Assembly: GCF_018785245.1 (NCBI RefSeq)
Contig: NZ_WQPL01000019.1
Location: 124,001 to 188,000 of the forward strand
DNA from: Collinsella aerofaciens
GTDB taxonomy: Bacteria; Actinomycetota; Coriobacteriia; Coriobacteriales; Coriobacteriaceae
Reading direction: 5' to 3'
DNA length: 64,000 nucleotides
Made by a program: the position numbers and the translations under genes. Below, piece by piece: positions 63,078 to 64,000 of this stretch; position 1 is the stretch's first letter; each line of letters begins with the position of its first letter. The notes beneath the pieces are model-generated. The model was given only the letters and a program-made list of their open reading frames with translations. It ran no database searches and was not told the DNA's origin.

Positions 63078-63659
63078 TTGGCGCGCGTAAAACAAATAAT
63101 CGGATGGACCGCGATTGTTCTGTTCGTTGCAACGCTGGCGGGCATCTGGGTGCTGACGGAGCAAAATGCGGCGGAGACGTCGTTGCTGAGCGAGTCCACC
63201 GCGCGTGTGGTGGAGGGTCAGGCTACGGGCGTCAAGGCTGCCGATGCCACGGGTGAAGCCCAGACGGAGAACGGAATGACCGGGGGCGCCGATTCGGCTG
63301 CCTCGAATGTCCGGTCTGGCCGACTTGCTTCCATTCGCATGTGGGTGGGCACAAACGTCCGTCGCGTTGCCCATACCGTAGAGTTTTTCTTCGTCGGATT
63401 ATTCGCCTCCGTGGTCGTGGTTTGCTTTTCCAGGCGTCCGTGGAGCGTATGCTCCCGTTGCGTGCCCGTATTGCTCTTTTGCGCCGCCTGCTCCGTTGGC
63501 GATCAAATACATAAGATCTTTGTTCCCGGCAGACATTTCGACGTTATCGATTTAGGATTCGATGCTGCGGGCTATGTCACCGCCATGCTGTTGGTATTGC
63601 TGGCAGCGGCGTTGGTGCGCCATGCGATTCGGCCGATCGGCGCCCATGCGAGGCACTAG
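63078..63659 (+). CDS. VanZ-like membrane protein
   Basis: A 193-residue protein with a hydrophobic N-terminal helix, a polar outside-type loop of about 70 residues, two more helices and the VanZ family end (SVGDQIHKIFVPGRHFDVID, then LGFDAAGYV). VAHTVEFFFVGLFAS is the conserved His-Glu helix. Family members are widespread and of unknown function; VanZ itself raises teicoplanin resistance, but distant members need not. The start is TTG at 63078, seven bases after GGAGG; this is the best-placed start. Confidence 0.8.
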   Translation: MARVKQIIGWTAIVLFVATLAGIWVLTEQNAAETSLLSESTARVVEGQATGVKAADATGEAQTENGMTGGADSAASNVRSGRLASIRMWVGTNVRRVAHTVEFFFVGLFASVVVVCFSRRPWSVCSRCVPVLLFCAACSVGDQIHKIFVPGRHFDVIDLGFDAAGYVTAMLLVLLAAALVRHAIRPIGAHARH

Positions 63660-63781
63660 CCTTAAGACGAGACATCGCGACTGCCTATGCTTCGACATTG
63701 ACTACAATAACGGCTGCAATCGCGAGTGGTCGTCGATGTGCAGTTTTCCAGACACCTGTTTTCTCTAAGAAAGGAAATCCC

Positions 63782-64000
63782 ATGACCGTACTGTTTGTTG
63801 AATATCCCAAGTGCTCGACCTGTAAGAAGGCCAAGGCATGGCTGGACGAACATGGGGTAGAGTATATCGATCGCGATATCGTTTTGGACAATCCCACGGC
63901 TGATGAACTTGCGACCTGGATTGCTCGTTCGGGGCTGCCGGTGCGGCGCTTCTTTAATTCGTCGGGCATGAAATATCGAGAGCTGGGCCTGAAGGCGCGT
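63782..64000 (+). CDS. ArsC/Spx-family protein, N-terminal part
   Basis: The first 73 residues of a thioredoxin-fold protein cut by the window edge. VEYPKCSTCKKAKAWLDEHG has the CxxC of the Spx and ArsC-like reductase family; DIVLDNPTADELATWIARSG and RRFFNSSGMKYRELGLK follow the family pattern. It may be an arsenate-reductase-like enzyme or a Spx-type regulator; the missing half would help tell. The ATG follows AAGGAAAT. Confidence 0.85.
   Translation, partial: MTVLFVEYPKCSTCKKAKAWLDEHGVEYIDRDIVLDNPTADELATWIARSGLPVRRFFNSSGMKYRELGLKAR

Overview
The window looks like chromosomal DNA of a gut Coriobacteriia bacterium, most probably Collinsella or a close relative. This is inferred from the GC-rich coding sequence (about 60 percent by eye), the actinobacterial character of the ribosomal proteins, SecY, FtsE/FtsX and RF2, and a purine/selenium-dependent molybdenum hydroxylase cluster typical of gut anaerobes. 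No rRNA, tRNA, CRISPR array or prophage structural gene was recognised. The window enters inside one gene (ygfK) and leaves inside another (an ArsC/Spx-like protein).

Layout. (1) 1-4142: end of ygfK, a polyferredoxin and an XdhD-type selenium-dependent hydroxylase. (2) About 4.2-14.6 kb: an accessory island. It holds a DUF559/AbiEi-like gene and an ATPase-nuclease (DUF234) gene, each bracketed by arrays of 48-bp imperfect palindromes repeating every 61-62 bp; a candidate type I toxin-antitoxin pair; gene remnants including a frameshifted exonuclease; and a restriction-modification-like locus (C5 methyltransferase, divergent controller protein, unrecognised 549-residue partner). (3) 14.7-24.6 kb: a PAS regulator divergent from ygeX-ygeY-ygeW, then mocA-ygeZ, yqeC, yqeB and an XdhC-type gene. 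With region 1 this forms a purine/urate-type catabolic and selenium-molybdenum cofactor cluster split by the island. (4) 24.9-34.7 kb: spc/alpha ribosomal operons starting abruptly at rplE and running to rplQ, including secY, adk, map, infA and rpoA. (5) 34.7-49.1 kb: housekeeping genes (truA, a glycosyltransferase, argR, a class A PBP, a U32 protein, tyrS, ade, two HAD phosphatases, citrate synthase, an ACT protein). (6) 49.4-64 kb: rpmE, secA-prfB, a YitT protein, a split transketolase, ftsE-ftsX, rnr, a serine recombinase, a VanZ-like protein and the start of an ArsC/Spx-like gene.

How the genes work together. Regions 1 and 3 encode a molybdenum hydroxylase, its cofactor maturation (MocA, YqeB, YqeC, XdhC) and ring-opening, carbamoyl-transfer and ammonia-lyase steps matching the anaerobic purine/uric-acid gene set of gut bacteria; Ade at 43.5 kb could feed adenine into it. 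Region 4 and secA, prfB, rpmE and rnr are core expression and secretion genes. ftsE/ftsX, the PBP and the transketolase serve envelope growth and sugar metabolism.

Observations most worth a second look: UGA is almost absent as a stop codon (1 of 61 complete genes) while RF2 carries Ser-Pro-Thr in place of the canonical Ser-Pro-Phe stop-codon tripeptide; the 62-bp-period palindrome arrays around island genes; the candidate type I toxin-antitoxin locus; the restriction-modification-like locus with an unrecognised partner; and several dispersed families of long intergenic palindromes.
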